NCBI GenBank assembly: GCA_963402885.1 | Contig: OY727096.1 | Span: 30,237,820-30,301,819, forward strand | Source: Antedon bifida | Taxonomy: Eukaryota; Echinodermata; Crinoidea; Comatulida; Antedonidae | DNA: 64,000 bases | Direction: 5' to 3' | Shown: piece after piece, positions 50,001 through 63,193 of the stretch | Position numbering within the stretch: the stretch's first letter is position 1 | Layout of the letters: each line of letters starts with the position of its first letter | Program-made: the position numbers and the translations under genes | The notes under the pieces: generated by a model | Seen by the model: the letters and a program-made list of their open reading frames with translations, nothing else | What the model was told of the DNA's origin: nothing | The model's database searches: none

Positions 50001-53000
50001 GAACAGCTGACTGGATAAACATCTTTTCTCCATATTATATGAAATCACCATGCTTTACGTTTTGTGTTTGGTTTTTTCTCTAATATATTACAAACTATTG
50101 CAATAAATGATATATATTAATTAAAATTGCAGCAAGTTTTCCCAAATTTAACGAGGAGCCCACATTAACCTTCGAAGCTGAGGATATTGGTATATCAGCA
50201 GTCTGCAATATAAATTCAGCTGAAGTGTTGGATGAGATAGATTACTTTGTGCGCTGGTTTATTGACGACGAAATGGTTTATGATGAGATGAACCGAAATA
50301 AAATTAGCGACGAGTATAACAAAGCCACGACGACGGGGTGTGAGGATGGCTTACCTCATCAGTGTATCCTTAACAGCAGACTTGGCTCAAACGTAAGTAT
50401 TTAAAAATGATAAATGAAGTGTTTCTAATAATAATATTAAACTAAATTAACGAATCAGATCATCAGTTTATCCATAACATTCGACTTTGGTCATAGCATT
50501 TTGACGGAAGGTGCAGCGTTTAGATTGTTTTCAACCTTTGTTGACATTTGTACCTAAACCAGGGGTCACAGAAGGGGTCCAGACACTGCAGGTAGATCTT
50601 GATGACAATGCAGCAAAAATAATTTATTCTGTTTAGTTCATTTCTGATCAATATTTTATACTTCAATTGAAGGATTCGGCACAAGCGTGTCATGTCACAA
50701 TCTATCGTTTTTGGCGATTTATGAACATTATAGAAAAACAAGGTATGAACATGATTGCTTTCAGATGATAACCGGACAACCACCGGCTCCTCCAAAACGG
50801 AGACAACAGAACAGCCGCAATATAAACAATAATGGCCACGTGCCATATCAACATAATATTTTGGACTACTATACAATTTAATAATACCATAGTTTATAAA
50901 ATGCATTTTAACTAGAGGTTAGGGCCTTCCATATATTATATGTATGTGTATAACTGTAGACGTTGGTCATATACAGGCGGACCCAGAAGTGTTTAGGAAA
51001 GGAGCGTCAGGCTCTCCTTCTTAAATCGTACTTGGGGAGGAGCGGGAGAAAGTATAGATCCTCTGTGTGTATAAAGCATTGGATCCCCAAATTAATCAGT
51101 TCGTCACTCACTCTCCGTTATAAGTTGTCCAATTGATGTTTTCTTTATAAACGTTTTTACATTGATATACATTAAAAACTTGACACAATTGTTTGTTATT
51201 ACAAGTAAATAACCTAAGATGGAAAATACGGGTGGCTATTAAATGACAGGTGTGGCAATGTTTTTTTTGTTTGTTTTTGTCTTGTTGCCACAGCTGGTGG
51301 CGCGTTGTGTTTTTGGAAATGAAATAATAAAAAAAAGTGTGGCAACAGGTCGAAAAAAAAAAACTAAAAGGCGTAAAGCTTAAGCTTAACAAAATATTTG
51401 ATCTATTATTACATCACAGTCCTTGATTTGGTGTATGCCTTTTATTTATTCCCATTATTTTATACTTGGTGTTTGTTTCTATGCTTAGATCCAATGTGAA
51501 GTTAGTCTCAAATTCAAGGATCAAGACGCGTTTTCACCTGGAGTAAGAAGTAACACATTCTATGCAGGATTGACGGTAATTGAAAGTTAATTATTGAGAA
51601 TGTATTCTTATAATTAGGCTAACATAGTCTGTTCCAATTTTGTAATAATTTTACTTTTAATTTTGTTTTAAGATTGAACCAAATAATACAGTTGAATTTG
51701 TAATTGGTGTAAATGAACTAATTGAGTTTAATGTATCATCAACGATCCCGATTGTTGGAGGAAGTGTCTACCATGACATATGTGACAAGATTTTCCATTG
51801 TCCTGGAGTAAAAGTTATCATAAAAGCTGAAACCAATGGTGAAGGTGCCGTTGTAAAAGAATCATGTCATAAAGAAATAACCAGCGATTCTCCTGCAACG
51901 TTTACTATCTCTGGAACTAAAAACGTTGCCATCAATTACTTAAACAAAGCTAACTACATCGAATTTGTAGGCGATCAAACCACGTTTTCTTCAGTTAGTA
52001 ATATATGGAAAGGAAGACTCACAAACTTTCCAACTTTCAAAGTAAGTATCACCAATTTATTTTCTGCAAGTCCATAACAATGTTCGGCTTTCCAAAGAAC
52101 TCCCTCCAAGGTTGTTTTTTTGTAACCAATGAATAACAATCTTAATCAACGGAACAAACGTGAAGTCACTGGGCAGAGTGATCACATACTAATAATTTGC
52201 AGTTATTAATAATACTAATATACTTCTTGAAAGGTTATTGCAAAAGGTGTGAACCCGAAGCAGTGTAAGGGGACAGGCGATCCACATTATACAACGTTTG
52301 ATGGTTGGTAGGTTGTTGTATATTTATTTATTACATCACATGCACGTCGGACTTGCCCCCCCCCCCAAGTATGTAGTTATTTCGATGTCTCAAGTAATAT
52401 ACACCATATGTGTCAAAATATTTATCTTTTGACTAATATTAAGTCAAAACTCTGTATGGAACCCAGACTAACGTCAGACCTACGTTGTGATGGATAGGAG
52501 TTTTGTAGGAAAAAAACTGTAGGTCACGTCATGAGGCGTTTTCCCGAATGATCACCTCGGGCTTTTAGATTCGAAATTGTTATGAAGAGTCGTACGTGAA
52601 ATGTCATCATGAAATAATGTCAGTAGTGTTTACATACAAATACATTAACAGTAATATTTGTTAGATATAAGGAAGGCTAAAAGCAAACAGATTATGGAGC
52701 GAATATTCCTTAATATACAATAATAAGTACCGTAGTTATAATTTTAGGCGATCTTGTCAAAGGTCAAGCGCCCATAGCCTGCCACGTTTCGATATTCAAT
52801 ATTGTGAATGACAATAAAGACATTATACAGGTGCTAAGCATGAGAATATATCAAAAAGCCAAATCAATCATTTAGCTAAATGCTATAGATTTGTGGAACA
52901 GGAGCCCTCGGTTCAAAACCAATCGACCTTATTTGGTTTGAGGTAGAGATTATTTAGATTCAGTTATATTTTAGAAATATCACCTTGCAATCTCTCGGAT

Positions 53001-56000
53001 TTTCCGGTAAAGGCTATACGAACAATTACGCCAACCGTCCTAAACCAAGCGAACCCTGAAAATGTTGGTTGGTATGACATCCTACCATTGAACCACTATA
53101 TTTATCATGGTATGTTCCACATTTGACTCTCAACACCCAGCAAGTTTGGTATGGTTGAACAACTCCGCAACAGAGATCAAATAATATGGTATACCTTATT
53201 ATTTCTAAAGAATATTTTGTTTTTAGAGGACATTTCGAAATATATTCTAAAATAGTATTTACTATGCAGTAGGAAGTGACGGAATAATTACAGAAATATA
53301 ATAAATTGAAATTTTCTTTCACTGTTCTACAGGTACTATCATATTTATAAAACTGGATACTACTTATTTTACGAGCATAATACTTTGCCCATTAAGGTAA
53401 ATATTTCTCAAAACTACAATAACCTATTTAACCAACAGCACATTCCTCCTTACTAAAGATAATAATAATTAGTACATTAAATCGTAAAAAAAACAAAAAA
53501 GCGCAAAAAACAACAAATAAATGTTCTCTACTTCTGAACTCCTCAGTCGTCGCTTCCCCCAAAATCACCATCGCTATAAATGCCACAATTTGCACATTTA
53601 ATCTAATGTTTAATCGGTTAATATCAATAATATGTTATTGAAGGCATTATGGCTACTTTCTCAGATTCAGACTAGATTGCATCTATGTAATGTATGTTAT
53701 GTTAGCATGGTTGTTTAGCAACTGTTGAAGACATTTAATTACATATTTTGTTTTTAATGTATTTTTTTCAATTTTTCAAAAAATGTTTGGAATTTTTCAT
53801 TCATCAAGTACTCACACATAGGCCTACTAATTTCAACTAGTTCCAATGACTACTCGATTAAATAAAGATTACTGTTATTATAATATAAACAATGTGGCTA
53901 CTTCCTTAGGTTCAGACTCGATTGAGTGTGTGTGGGGGTGTATCGTGTGCATGTGGAGTTGCTGCTCAAGTTGGCCACACTCATTTGATAGTTGATCGAT
54001 GTAATAATGCAGGTAACACATACACAATATTTAAAGCAACACACGACGGAGTGGTAAAAGAGGTGCGGACTTCTACTAATACGAAAGTGACAACAGCTGA
54101 AATATTAAAAGACGGTGAAAGAACTCCTGGTGCATCTCTCAGTTATAGTAACGGACAATTCCTAGTAAGTGCAATAATGTATACTTTTCTTATTTTATGA
54201 AGAGTATGTCACATTTAAAACCAAATTGGAAGATCACCTTAGTACCAACGAAATTTGATGAATTTGTGTATTTTATTATGTAAAATAAGTATTTTAAAAA
54301 CCAGTAACAAAAACAAATAATTTATTAAGGAATATCTCCGACATGATTCTCGTTATAAAATCTCGAATACTGTATATTTCCTTTTGTTAAGCACGATCCA
54401 CTTTAAAAATAATTTTTAATATACTGTATTAGTTTAATATCATATTGTAAGTTTTGTACATTATTAAAACAGGAAAAAAAAGGAATGTAATGAAAAACTA
54501 GAGTAACTTTTGTATAAAACACATATATATTTGGTTCAAATTTTATGTAAACAATACTTTTAAAACATAAACAAAAATTTTAAAAAAAAAATTACATTAT
54601 TTATTACATAGACTTCTCTTCCAACGGGATCCTTCATAAGATTTACTTTATTTTGGAGGAACTCTATAGAAATACGTCTAACCGGATCGTGGGATGATTT
54701 TGAGAATGTCAACGGTTTGTGTGGTAACTTTGACAACGACAAACAAAATACTTTTAAAACATAAGCAAACATGATTTAAAAAAAATAATTACATTATTTA
54801 TTACATAGATTTCCCTTCCAACGGGATCCTTCATAAGAATTATTCTATTTGGAAGCCATTATATACACATATTTCTAACCGGATCGTGGGATGATTTTGA
54901 GAATGTCAAAGGTTTGTGTGGTAACTTTGATAACGACAAAACGAATGATGGTCACTACGGTCCTGATCCTGATTATGAATGTGGAAACACAGAATGCGAA
55001 CCGACTACTCGCAGTAGAGAAGTTTCAAATGCATTCTCTAATAGTTGGAGGTAATTCAACACCTTCTTAGTTAAATAAGTTGCAACACTTTATATACCAT
55101 GATGTCAGAATGGCGTGAGGTCATGATTACTCAAACAGTTATTGCCCGATTTTCATAATATTTTAAAAGAACATCTATTCTAGTTTTAAAATGTGATAGT
55201 TATTCAAATCGTTATTTAAATGTTTTCATATATCCATCATGCAGTGTGAACAACGACGACAATATATTTATGGGGAAGCTATACGATGGCGATACGTATC
55301 CAATTGACAGTTTCTGTACATGTGGAGAAGATGGTTTTGAATGTGGTTACTGTAATGGACTGAATGCCGAAAACAATAATCTAGGCTGTGGTAACAATAG
55401 AAGAAAGAAAGCAGTAGAAGAGATAGATCTTGATGATCAGGCAGGAAATTACGAATTCACTGACATCAACGATGACCCTGACTTTGAACCACAAGTATTA
55501 ATACAGTTGTTATATTATTATTTCCATTAATTTATTTACTTTTTTTTAAATTTCTTTTTTGAAGACTTATGTCATCATGCGTGCGATTTAGTATATACCA
55601 ATTGAATTACGTTATACCCAAGTCCATCCTTGTTTTAACAAGAATGGACTTGTGTTAAACGTAAATCAATTAAAAAATAATGATTAACCACCCGCGCGCG
55701 ACACGATCAATTCTACAGTAGGCTGATTAACCTGTACACAAAACTGTAGTATGCGCCGTTCTACTTCGCGTCCAATGTTGAAGTGCTGCCTTCTCGAATA
55801 CGCCTTGACCTTATAGCTTCTCGTTAAAGGTATGTGTGTTCTAAAACCAAATAACGACTGTTTTATATACTTTCATCATGCATATACTAACACATGTACT
55901 CAAAATGTTTTAGGTTCCAACATTTCCAACTGCCGGCAATGGATTTACTGAAGAGTATACAAGGAAACTGTGTACAGAAACTCTGCTGAACTCAACAACG

Positions 56001-59000
56001 TATGAAGTATGCTTAGATGCAATAAACAACGGGTCAATCACTATTGATGACATCATTGATGGATGTATTATTGACATTTTGGTGATGTTTTGTTATTCTT
56101 ATTCTTATACTTCGTTACAATTGGATGTTACATTTACAAAACATAAATAATATAATCAAAGCGTTGTGCATGAGAATGCTGAATGCCCAAACGTTGCCAA
56201 CATTGTATAAAAGATATTCTCCCTCTTTCACAAAATAGTTTCTTTGTAGTTGTTGATGGTAAACGTTTTTGCATTATTTTATAGGTAACAGATGATGCTT
56301 CTATTGCTAAACAAACAATAACAGAACTTCAAGATAGCTGCCAGTTAGAGCTAACTACAAATCCACAATACTGGGAAGTGTCAGAAAATGGAACGATTGC
56401 GCTACCAACAGAACTGTTAGGCAAACTCTGTGTGAACGAATGTAACAACAATGGAGAATGTATAAATGGAACATGTGAATGCATCGAAGGTTTTGGCGGG
56501 AGTGATTGCTCTATTTCACTCGCTGAACCACCTTTAGTATTTGCAGTTCTTGGTGATGGTCTCTGTGATGTCAGTAGCAGACCATGTAGATCAGCTAAAG
56601 TGTACGGAGAAAACTTTGATGAAAGAGGAAATATTACCTGTCACATCCAAAACATAAATGCAAGTTTCGCATTGTTTTTTATAAAGCAACCAGTATAAAC
56701 ATTGCTTATTTTATTTGAATTAGTGATCCAAAGTGAAAATGTTTCTTTTAATAATTTATATTATTTATTACGTAAATATAATTCCAAACATCTTACTGTA
56801 GGTGAGTGAAATTGGCATAACATTGCTCCCAGAAACTTCCATAGTATCAGGAATCTTTAGAACTGATCAAGAAGTAAAATGTCCCTTACCGGAACCTGCA
56901 GTTCAACCAGATTCACCAGGAGAAGGTGTTGTAGCGAGTGGTTATCTGATATCAATTAGTAATGATGGTGAACTGAAAAGTGAAGAAATGGCAATATTGA
57001 TTGTATACGATTCTGTCTGTCAAGTATGCAATGCATCAGAAGGAGAATGTTACTTAAAGGTAAATATGGTATTGTTTTAACATAATTATAATAATGTTAT
57101 GATTTATAAGTTAAAAGCAATAACTTTAAAATGCATTTGAACTGTGTCATTATTTTTTTATAGAATAACTCATGCAATATCAATGGTCACTGCTACGCTG
57201 CATTTGATGTAAACACAGAAGATTGTTGTCAACAATGTTTACCAGACTTGTCTGTAGACACCTGGATAACTCGCCAAGGTTAGAACAGCCCACTTTACAC
57301 ATTCTTCTTTGTTGTCATAGAGTATTTAGGTGAAGATGAATAATCTTATAATGCATTATCTTTCCAAACTTTCGTAGATGATACAGCGCCAATAATGTAC
57401 ACGTCCAATCCATACCCAGCTATTCATCAAGATCCAATCACATTTGCGTTTGATATAGAGGATCCTGAAGGCTGTGGCATAATATTTAGTAAACAAAATG
57501 GAGATGAAGATGCAACACTCTCTGAAACCGGAGAGTTTAACTGGACACCTGTAGCGTTAATGTCAAATCATAAATCGGTGTTTGAGATACACATGCAAGA
57601 CAAGTGTGGGTTTTCAGCCACGTTTAATTTCAGCGTTGATGTGTGCAAATGCGAAAATGGCCAAGAGTGTGCTTTTGTAAACGGATCCAGTTTATATGAG
57701 TGTGTTACTTCTGAAACGTCGGAGGGTAGGTATACAGTAATTATATGTTTTGCACAGTTTGATTTAAACAAACATATATACTACACTATTGATTGATTTA
57801 AAACTAATACACAAAATCAGCAAGTACCAATATTTCCAGCAGTGTTACCGTCCACTATTAAATTAAAGAAAAAAATTGTACCTACAGTCCACTTTATAAC
57901 GTTTTTTCAACAGTAATTTATATGAATTAAAACTTGCCAATGATGTGTACATATTGTTTTTCAGCTATGTTTAAATGTTGTACCTTATTTTCCAGAAACA
58001 CCTAAAGCTGAAGGAACACACTCGACTTCATTTAGAACCGAGAACACAATTATGTCAACGGCCAATGTGAACGATCCTGTAAGTACACCAACACATATAG
58101 TTAGCGAATCTTCATCGGTCCCAGCATCAAGTATCACTGAGAGCACATATGCTGACGTAACGTTCTTGGAAAAGGGAACAATACATAGTACGAGTGATGG
58201 TGACACATCCAAACAAACTACCATTTATGAAATATATACTTCTACACAGCCGTCTATAACCTCAGGATCGAGTGATGGTGACACATCCAAACAAACTACC
58301 ATTCAAGAAATAGATACTTCTACACAATCGTCTAGAACCTCAGGATCGAGTGATGGTGACACATCCAAACAAACTACCATTCAAGAAATAGATACTTCTA
58401 CACAATCGTCTATAACCTTAGGATCGAGTGATGGTGACACATCCAAACAAACTAACATTCAAGACATAGATACTTCTACACAGCCGTCTATAACCTCAGG
58501 ATCGAGTGATGGTGACACATCCAAACAAACTAACATTCAAGACATAGATACTTCTGCACAGCCGTCTATAACCTCAGGATCGAGTGATGGTGATACATCC
58601 AAACAAACTACCATTCAAGACATAGATACTTCTGCACAGCCGTCTACAACCTCAGGATCGAGTGATGGTGACACATCCAAACAAACTAACATTCAAGACA
58701 TAGATACTTCTGCACAGCCGTCTACAACCTCAGGATCGAGTGATGGTGATACATCCAAACAAACTACCATTCAAGACATAGATACTTCTACACAGCCGTC
58801 TATAACCTCAGGATCGAGTGATGGTGATACATCCAAACAAACTACCATTCAAGACATAGATACTTCTACACAGCCGTCTATAACCTCAGGATCGAGTGAT
58901 GGTGACACATCCAAACAAACTACTATTCAAGACATAGATACTTCTACACAGCCGTCTATAACCTCAAGATCGAGTGATGGTGACACATCCAAACAAACTA

Positions 59001-62000
59001 CCATTCAAGAGATAGATACTTCTACACAGCCGTCTATAACCTCAGGATGGATTGATGGTGACACATCCAAACAAACTACCATTCAAGAAATAGATACTTC
59101 TACACAGCCGTCTATAACCTCAGGATCGAGTGATGGTGATACATCCAAACAAACTACCATTCAAGACATTGATACTTCTACACAGCCGTCTATAACCTTA
59201 GGATCGAGTGATGGTGACACATCCAAACAAACTACCATTCAAGACATAGATACTTCTACACAGCCGTCTATAACCTCAGGATCGAGTGATGGCGATACAT
59301 CCAAACAAACTACCATTCAAGACATAGATACTTCTGCACAGCCGTCTACAACCTCAGGATCGAGTGATGGTGACACATCCAAACAAACTAACATTCAAGA
59401 CATAGATACTTCTACACAGCCGTCTATAACTTCAAGATCGAGTGATGCTCACACATCCAAACAAACTACAGTTGTAAACGTACCAGAGCGTGAAACAACT
59501 GTATCAATGATTATGACCACTAAATCTAAAACTACGACCTCGAACGTAATGGCGTCACATGATTTCAAAACAGTTGATAATACTGATGCATCTACTGGAA
59601 CAAAGGCAACAGAAAGGTTAACAGCACAGGGAACACAATACTATACATCATCACCAAATCCCTCTAGTTCTAGCAGTCATGTTTTAACTACACATACTAA
59701 GAGCACGTCTGGCCATTCTACCAGTTCTGTTCGCACTAACTCATACGATGAACCTACAGTCCTTCAAGACGATCGTACTGATGTGCATGGTCTAACAACA
59801 TTAGGAAGAACTACTACTAATGACGTTACATCAAAAAAAAAATATATAACTTCATTTAAATCAACACCACAGACGGACATTAGTTCTGAGGAGCCACACA
59901 CCAATGAGCATATCTTTACTGAACCAGTGACTGAAGCAGAGATTAAATTAACAACATTTTCAGGTAAGCATACTATTTATGTCTTAACAAAAAATATTTA
60001 AAAGTCTTAACTTTTTCAGAAATTAATAAATGCTTTGTTTAAAAACATGTAATTTCGTATCTTACAGGCACAGTCGATAATTATTTTGACTACGCCGTAT
60101 TATTACAATTAAAAGGTCTTGCAGTATCGGTAAGCAAACAAACAACTATGGCTTTTTCTTGAATATGCCATTTACATACATGTCACATAATAGTTATTAT
60201 TCAGTTTGACCAACAATTTGATGTAAACAAATATTTAATTGAAAAATAAATAATTCTTTCGTTGTTGAAAATATTTATTTTGTCTTTTTTATAACTTAAA
60301 TCATAAAATAAAAAAGTTAGTTTGGGGGACAATAAATACAATATTTATTGGAATTATTTATTCTGTTATTTCTGCAAGATTGAATCTGTCTTTTTATTTC
60401 TTTAGCAGATAAATAATATGGAATATAAGTCGTTTACACTGTACAAATAGTATACTATTCTTATGTTTAAAAAATAATTCGTCCTACATTACAACTTTAC
60501 AGTGGCTTACAGTGAAAGAAGTATTTCGCATAGGCGTGATGCGCGCTATGAACACCTATTGCCTTCTAAATGCTGCTAGTTGCTGCGATTGGACTGAAAC
60601 CAATAGGTAAGTTATGAAACGATTTAATCAATAAATAAATTAATCAATCAATAAATAAAGTAAAAAGTACACTATTAAATAAATAAATATTTGGGTAATC
60701 TTTTTTCATTGATTTACATTTGTTCTGTCTGTGTGCTCGTTTTTGTTTTCTATATGGTGAAATTAAATAAATATTTCATTATGATGTGAAAGCCATTTAA
60801 ACAATCCAACAATAAAAACAAATTAATATTTTATTTTCTGTCACCAGAAAAAATACGTTAAATGAAGATATTACAAGTATCGGACAAATAAAGCTGACTG
60901 ATGAAACGATTGATAATAACCAGATTGACATCGTTATGTCTGTTGGATACAAAGATTATTCTAATACATGTTTCCAAAACAATGGTGAAAGACAAAAGAG
61001 GGATTCAACTAACAATAAAAAACATTCAATTTCCCGTAGAGATACTGTGGCTAATGGTAAGATTTTAGAAGCAAATAATATAATAATGTTCATCTGAAAA
61101 ATAAAATATCGCAATAATGTTCAAAATATTATTATTAAATTAAAAGCAACAACAACATTAAAAACAATTGTTTGTTTCAACCATATTTGTTCTATTATGG
61201 TACTGGATAAATCTAGTACCAATAATCGGGTGCAATTTAATAATTTATTACTACTTTGTTCAACAAGCGATACCACATCCTACTACTTTATTAGGCAATG
61301 TAAAAAGAGAAAATAAAATCACTGTACAATTATTCATTATAAACGAGATAGCTTCGGGGTTTTATTTAAACTTTTGTCAGCGAACAATGTTTTTTAATTC
61401 AACGTTTTATATTAATTTTATCTTAAGCAATAGAAAGTTAACTAAGTAACTAAGCTATCCTTCAAAATGCAAGATTAATGAAACGTTTCTACATGCTTGT
61501 ATAAATGGCAAAATCGTCAACCCGCCTGATTATAATAAACTACTGCTTTAGAGTATATTATTAATAATCTGATTATACATACAGTTTGTATTGACTATAA
61601 TTCTGAATTTCAGCGAGGAAGTTTAAATAATAAGAAAACACACTTTCGAGAGTAAACAAGACTCTTGAGCTCCAACCACATCTTTTCGATTTTTAAACAT
61701 TCAAAAATTGAAATGGTTTAAGTTGATATTTAATAGTTATATTACATTTTTTAGAAATAAAGTTAAATAATAATATTATATCATTATACATTTTGTTTCA
61801 GAATACATTTCGGCTAAAGTTGTAAAATCTGCAATTGAACAAGAAAAAGAGAGCATTGAGGCTGCTATTCAGATGGAAATCATAGATGTTTCCCTGTATT
61901 CTGAAGAAAAAGATGAAAAAAAACCTGGTGATGATGAATCATACACTGTATTCATACTGATTGGAGTTTGTTGTTTCATGGTGATCATTGTGTTCGGATT

Positions 62001-62918
62001 TGCGTTTGGAGTTTACAAATGGTGTGTATTTACTATTTAAACAATTTTAGTATATAAGCGACTGTTCCCAAAAAAGGCAATGTTCTTATGGTCGAGATGC
62101 CTTAAAAAAGGAAAGCCGTAGACGTTAGGTTTCTCTGATGGTACTGCTTGTTACGGATTCGTGTCAATGTGATCAAACAGCCAACTTTGTTTTCCTTTAA
62201 GAAATTTAAAAGCATATTTAATTAGCTATATTTAAACTGAATTTTGAAATAATATTATATTATTTTTGTTTGTTACAAGGCATCATCGACAAAACCAAAA
62301 CAGCTACATGAGTAGTAAAATCATTTCCATATCATCGTCTCCTTCTCCTACAATATCAACAGATGCATCAAACGCAATTTCATCTGGTAAGTAAAAAACT
62401 CCAAGCCAACAATAAAGAAGTCATGTAATATTTAGGCACTGTAAAACGTAGAAGGATCGAGGTAGAGGTGGACAGTATTAACCTAAAACAAATGTTAAAT
62501 CTTAATTTAAATAAAATAGATATATACTTATACATTTCCTAATATAACCGTTAAATAATTAGAATTTATAAAAGGCCTATTTTTACATTTTTTGAAACCA
62601 AAGTGAATTGTTAAATTGTTAGTTAAGTCTCATTTGATTGATTTTTGTTAGTTTGCTGATGGTACTTTGTTGATTTTTCCCTTTTTTTTCTGTATAAAGT
62701 GTTTTTGTACTTAAGTTGTTGGATTGACCAATAACTTCATTGCAAACTGTATACCCTGTTCTCTCTCTTCTAATGTAATCTGTATTTTATCGATATTCGA
62801 CGGATGAATAAATAAACTTATGATGAAATATCTTGTATTTACAGGCTCATTGAATGGTATGATGTTCTTGAAAGGAAGTCGAGCGGGAACACCTACTTCC
62901 ATAAATGCGTGGAACTGA
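47002..62918 (+). CDS. Gene C: VWDE-like transmembrane protein with repeat-expanded stalk, 24 exons
   Basis: About 2,047 aa, full paralogue of gene A. Exons: 47002-47062, 47919-48152, 48338-48517, 49071-49130, 50133-50392, 51489-51575, 51673-52041, 52234-52307, 53333-53396, 53910-54164, 54809-55050, 55245-55494, 55914-56081, 56285-56659, 56802-57059, 57164-57278, 57378-57725, 57996-59963, 60068-60129, 60503-60606, 60848-61056, 61802-62021, 62280-62386, 62845-62918. All phases agree. Domains: signal peptide 1-20, D8C about 25-155, VWD about 420-628 (GDPHYTTFDG, CGNFDND), EGF about 817-842, VWDE-type region to about 1133, stalk 1134-1789 with sixteen 26-aa repeats, juxtamembrane domain, TM about 1963-1986, tail ending GSRAGTPTS. 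The intron after exon 14 uses a GC donor (56660). Start chosen at MKLFIFSKF; the frame is open upstream to 46,882. Confidence 0.86.
47513..47568. repeat. Hairpin, ~23-bp arms
   Basis: Arms 47513-47535 and 47546-47568 (…ATAAGAAATAGGACAAT / ATTGTCCTGTTTCTTAT…) around a 10-nt loop, in intron 1 of gene C. A/T-rich outer arms weaken the case. Confidence 0.6.
47919..49130 (+). other. Gene C D8C domain exons 2-4
   Basis: Exons 47919-48152, 48338-48517 and 49071-49130 encode NEDCLATEGDPC, DGWYKLR, CGTLYPVWIDG, TYPALGD and GYCTG. Nearly identical to gene B over exons and introns, less so to gene A. One extra codon is present in exon 3. Confidence 0.8.
48660..48845 (+). repeat. ~190-bp repeat family, copy 3 (gene C intron 3)
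   Basis: Same family as 22,495 and 38,298 (GGCAAAATTCGGTAAATCGC, ACGATTTGCCCTGAACAGGG). Confidence 0.6.
49131..50132 (+). other. Gene C intron 4
   Basis: Matches the start of gene B's intron 4 up to about 49,748 (B 39,379), including a CTTGACC/ACCTTTGAC-rich stretch. Beyond this point B switches to sequence like gene A. Confidence 0.65.
50393..51488 (+). other. Gene C intron 5
   Basis: No gene or named repeat recognised. Small open frames here are without family features. Confidence 0.5.
52308..53332 (+). other. Gene C intron 8
   Basis: Contains a C10 run near 52,360 and a short block (CCCGAATGATCA near 52,540) that recurs at about 7,608 in a USP40 intron. No coding sequence seen. Confidence 0.5.
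54551..54940 (+). repeat. ~195-bp tandem duplication of intron end + partial VWD exon 11
   Basis: Unit 1 (from about 54,551) and unit 2 (from about 54,746) share ATACTTTTAAAACATAA, the TTATTACATAG acceptor and the exon start. The first exon copy (54,612-about 54,744) stops after GLCGNFDNDK and runs into the second unit, with no donor site. Only the second copy (54809-55050) is complete. Confidence 0.8.
55602..55669. repeat. Near-perfect 68-bp palindrome in gene C intron 12
   Basis: Arms 55602-55634 and 55637-55669 pair closely (AAGTCCATCCTTGTT / AACAAGAATGGACTT) with a 2-nt centre. Confidence 0.75.
58190..59475 (+). repeat. Coding minisatellite, 78-bp x 16 plus partial
   Basis: Starts of GATGGTGACACATCC recur at exact 78-bp spacing; 58,201 to 59,449 is 1,248 bp, that is 16 periods. 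Each unit encodes 26 residues (DGDTSKQTTIQDIDTSTQPS...), over half Ser/Thr/Asp/Gln, with no Cys. Units differ by a few substitutions (E/D, T/N, T/A) in a patchy way. Confidence 0.95.
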
Positions 62919-63193
62919 ATTAATTGCGATAAAATTAAATAGTTTTTATTATTAACTTTTTGATTTAAATATAACGAATATTTTACTCTGAACAGTATGT
63001 GTCGTTTACATATCTTTTATATTCCGTCCAAGATAAGTATTCCAAGTATTCAACCATGGAGATATAAAATTAGATTTATACCTCCATGATTCAACCGTAT
63101 ATAAGTGTTATATTTTTTTGGAAACAGGTGAAGGGTTTATTGTTATACGTATAAATGTACTGTTTTTGAACAATAGATAGTCGCTCACTAATA
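62919..63193. other. 3' flank of gene C
   Basis: Presumed 3' UTR and spacer, AT-rich. No further gene seen. Confidence 0.4.

Larger units (their letters stand above)
52234..55050 (+). other. Gene C VWD domain exons 8-11
   Basis: Exons 52234-52307, 53333-53396, 53910-54164 and 54809-55050. GDPHYTTFDG, YYHIYKTGYYLFYEH, CACGVAAQVG, TGSWDDFENVKGLCGNFDND. Exon 9 differs markedly from gene A (YKTGYYLFYEH against AVGSFLLYKH). Confidence 0.85.

Noticed and set aside
54612..54744. Alternative (mutually exclusive) VWD exon
   Set aside because: It has an acceptor but no donor, is truncated after GNFDNDK and runs into a stop; better explained as a partial tandem duplication.
58190..59475. CRISPR-like regular repeat
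   Set aside because: The 78-bp units are contiguous without unique spacers and encode an in-frame protein repeat inside a spliced animal gene.
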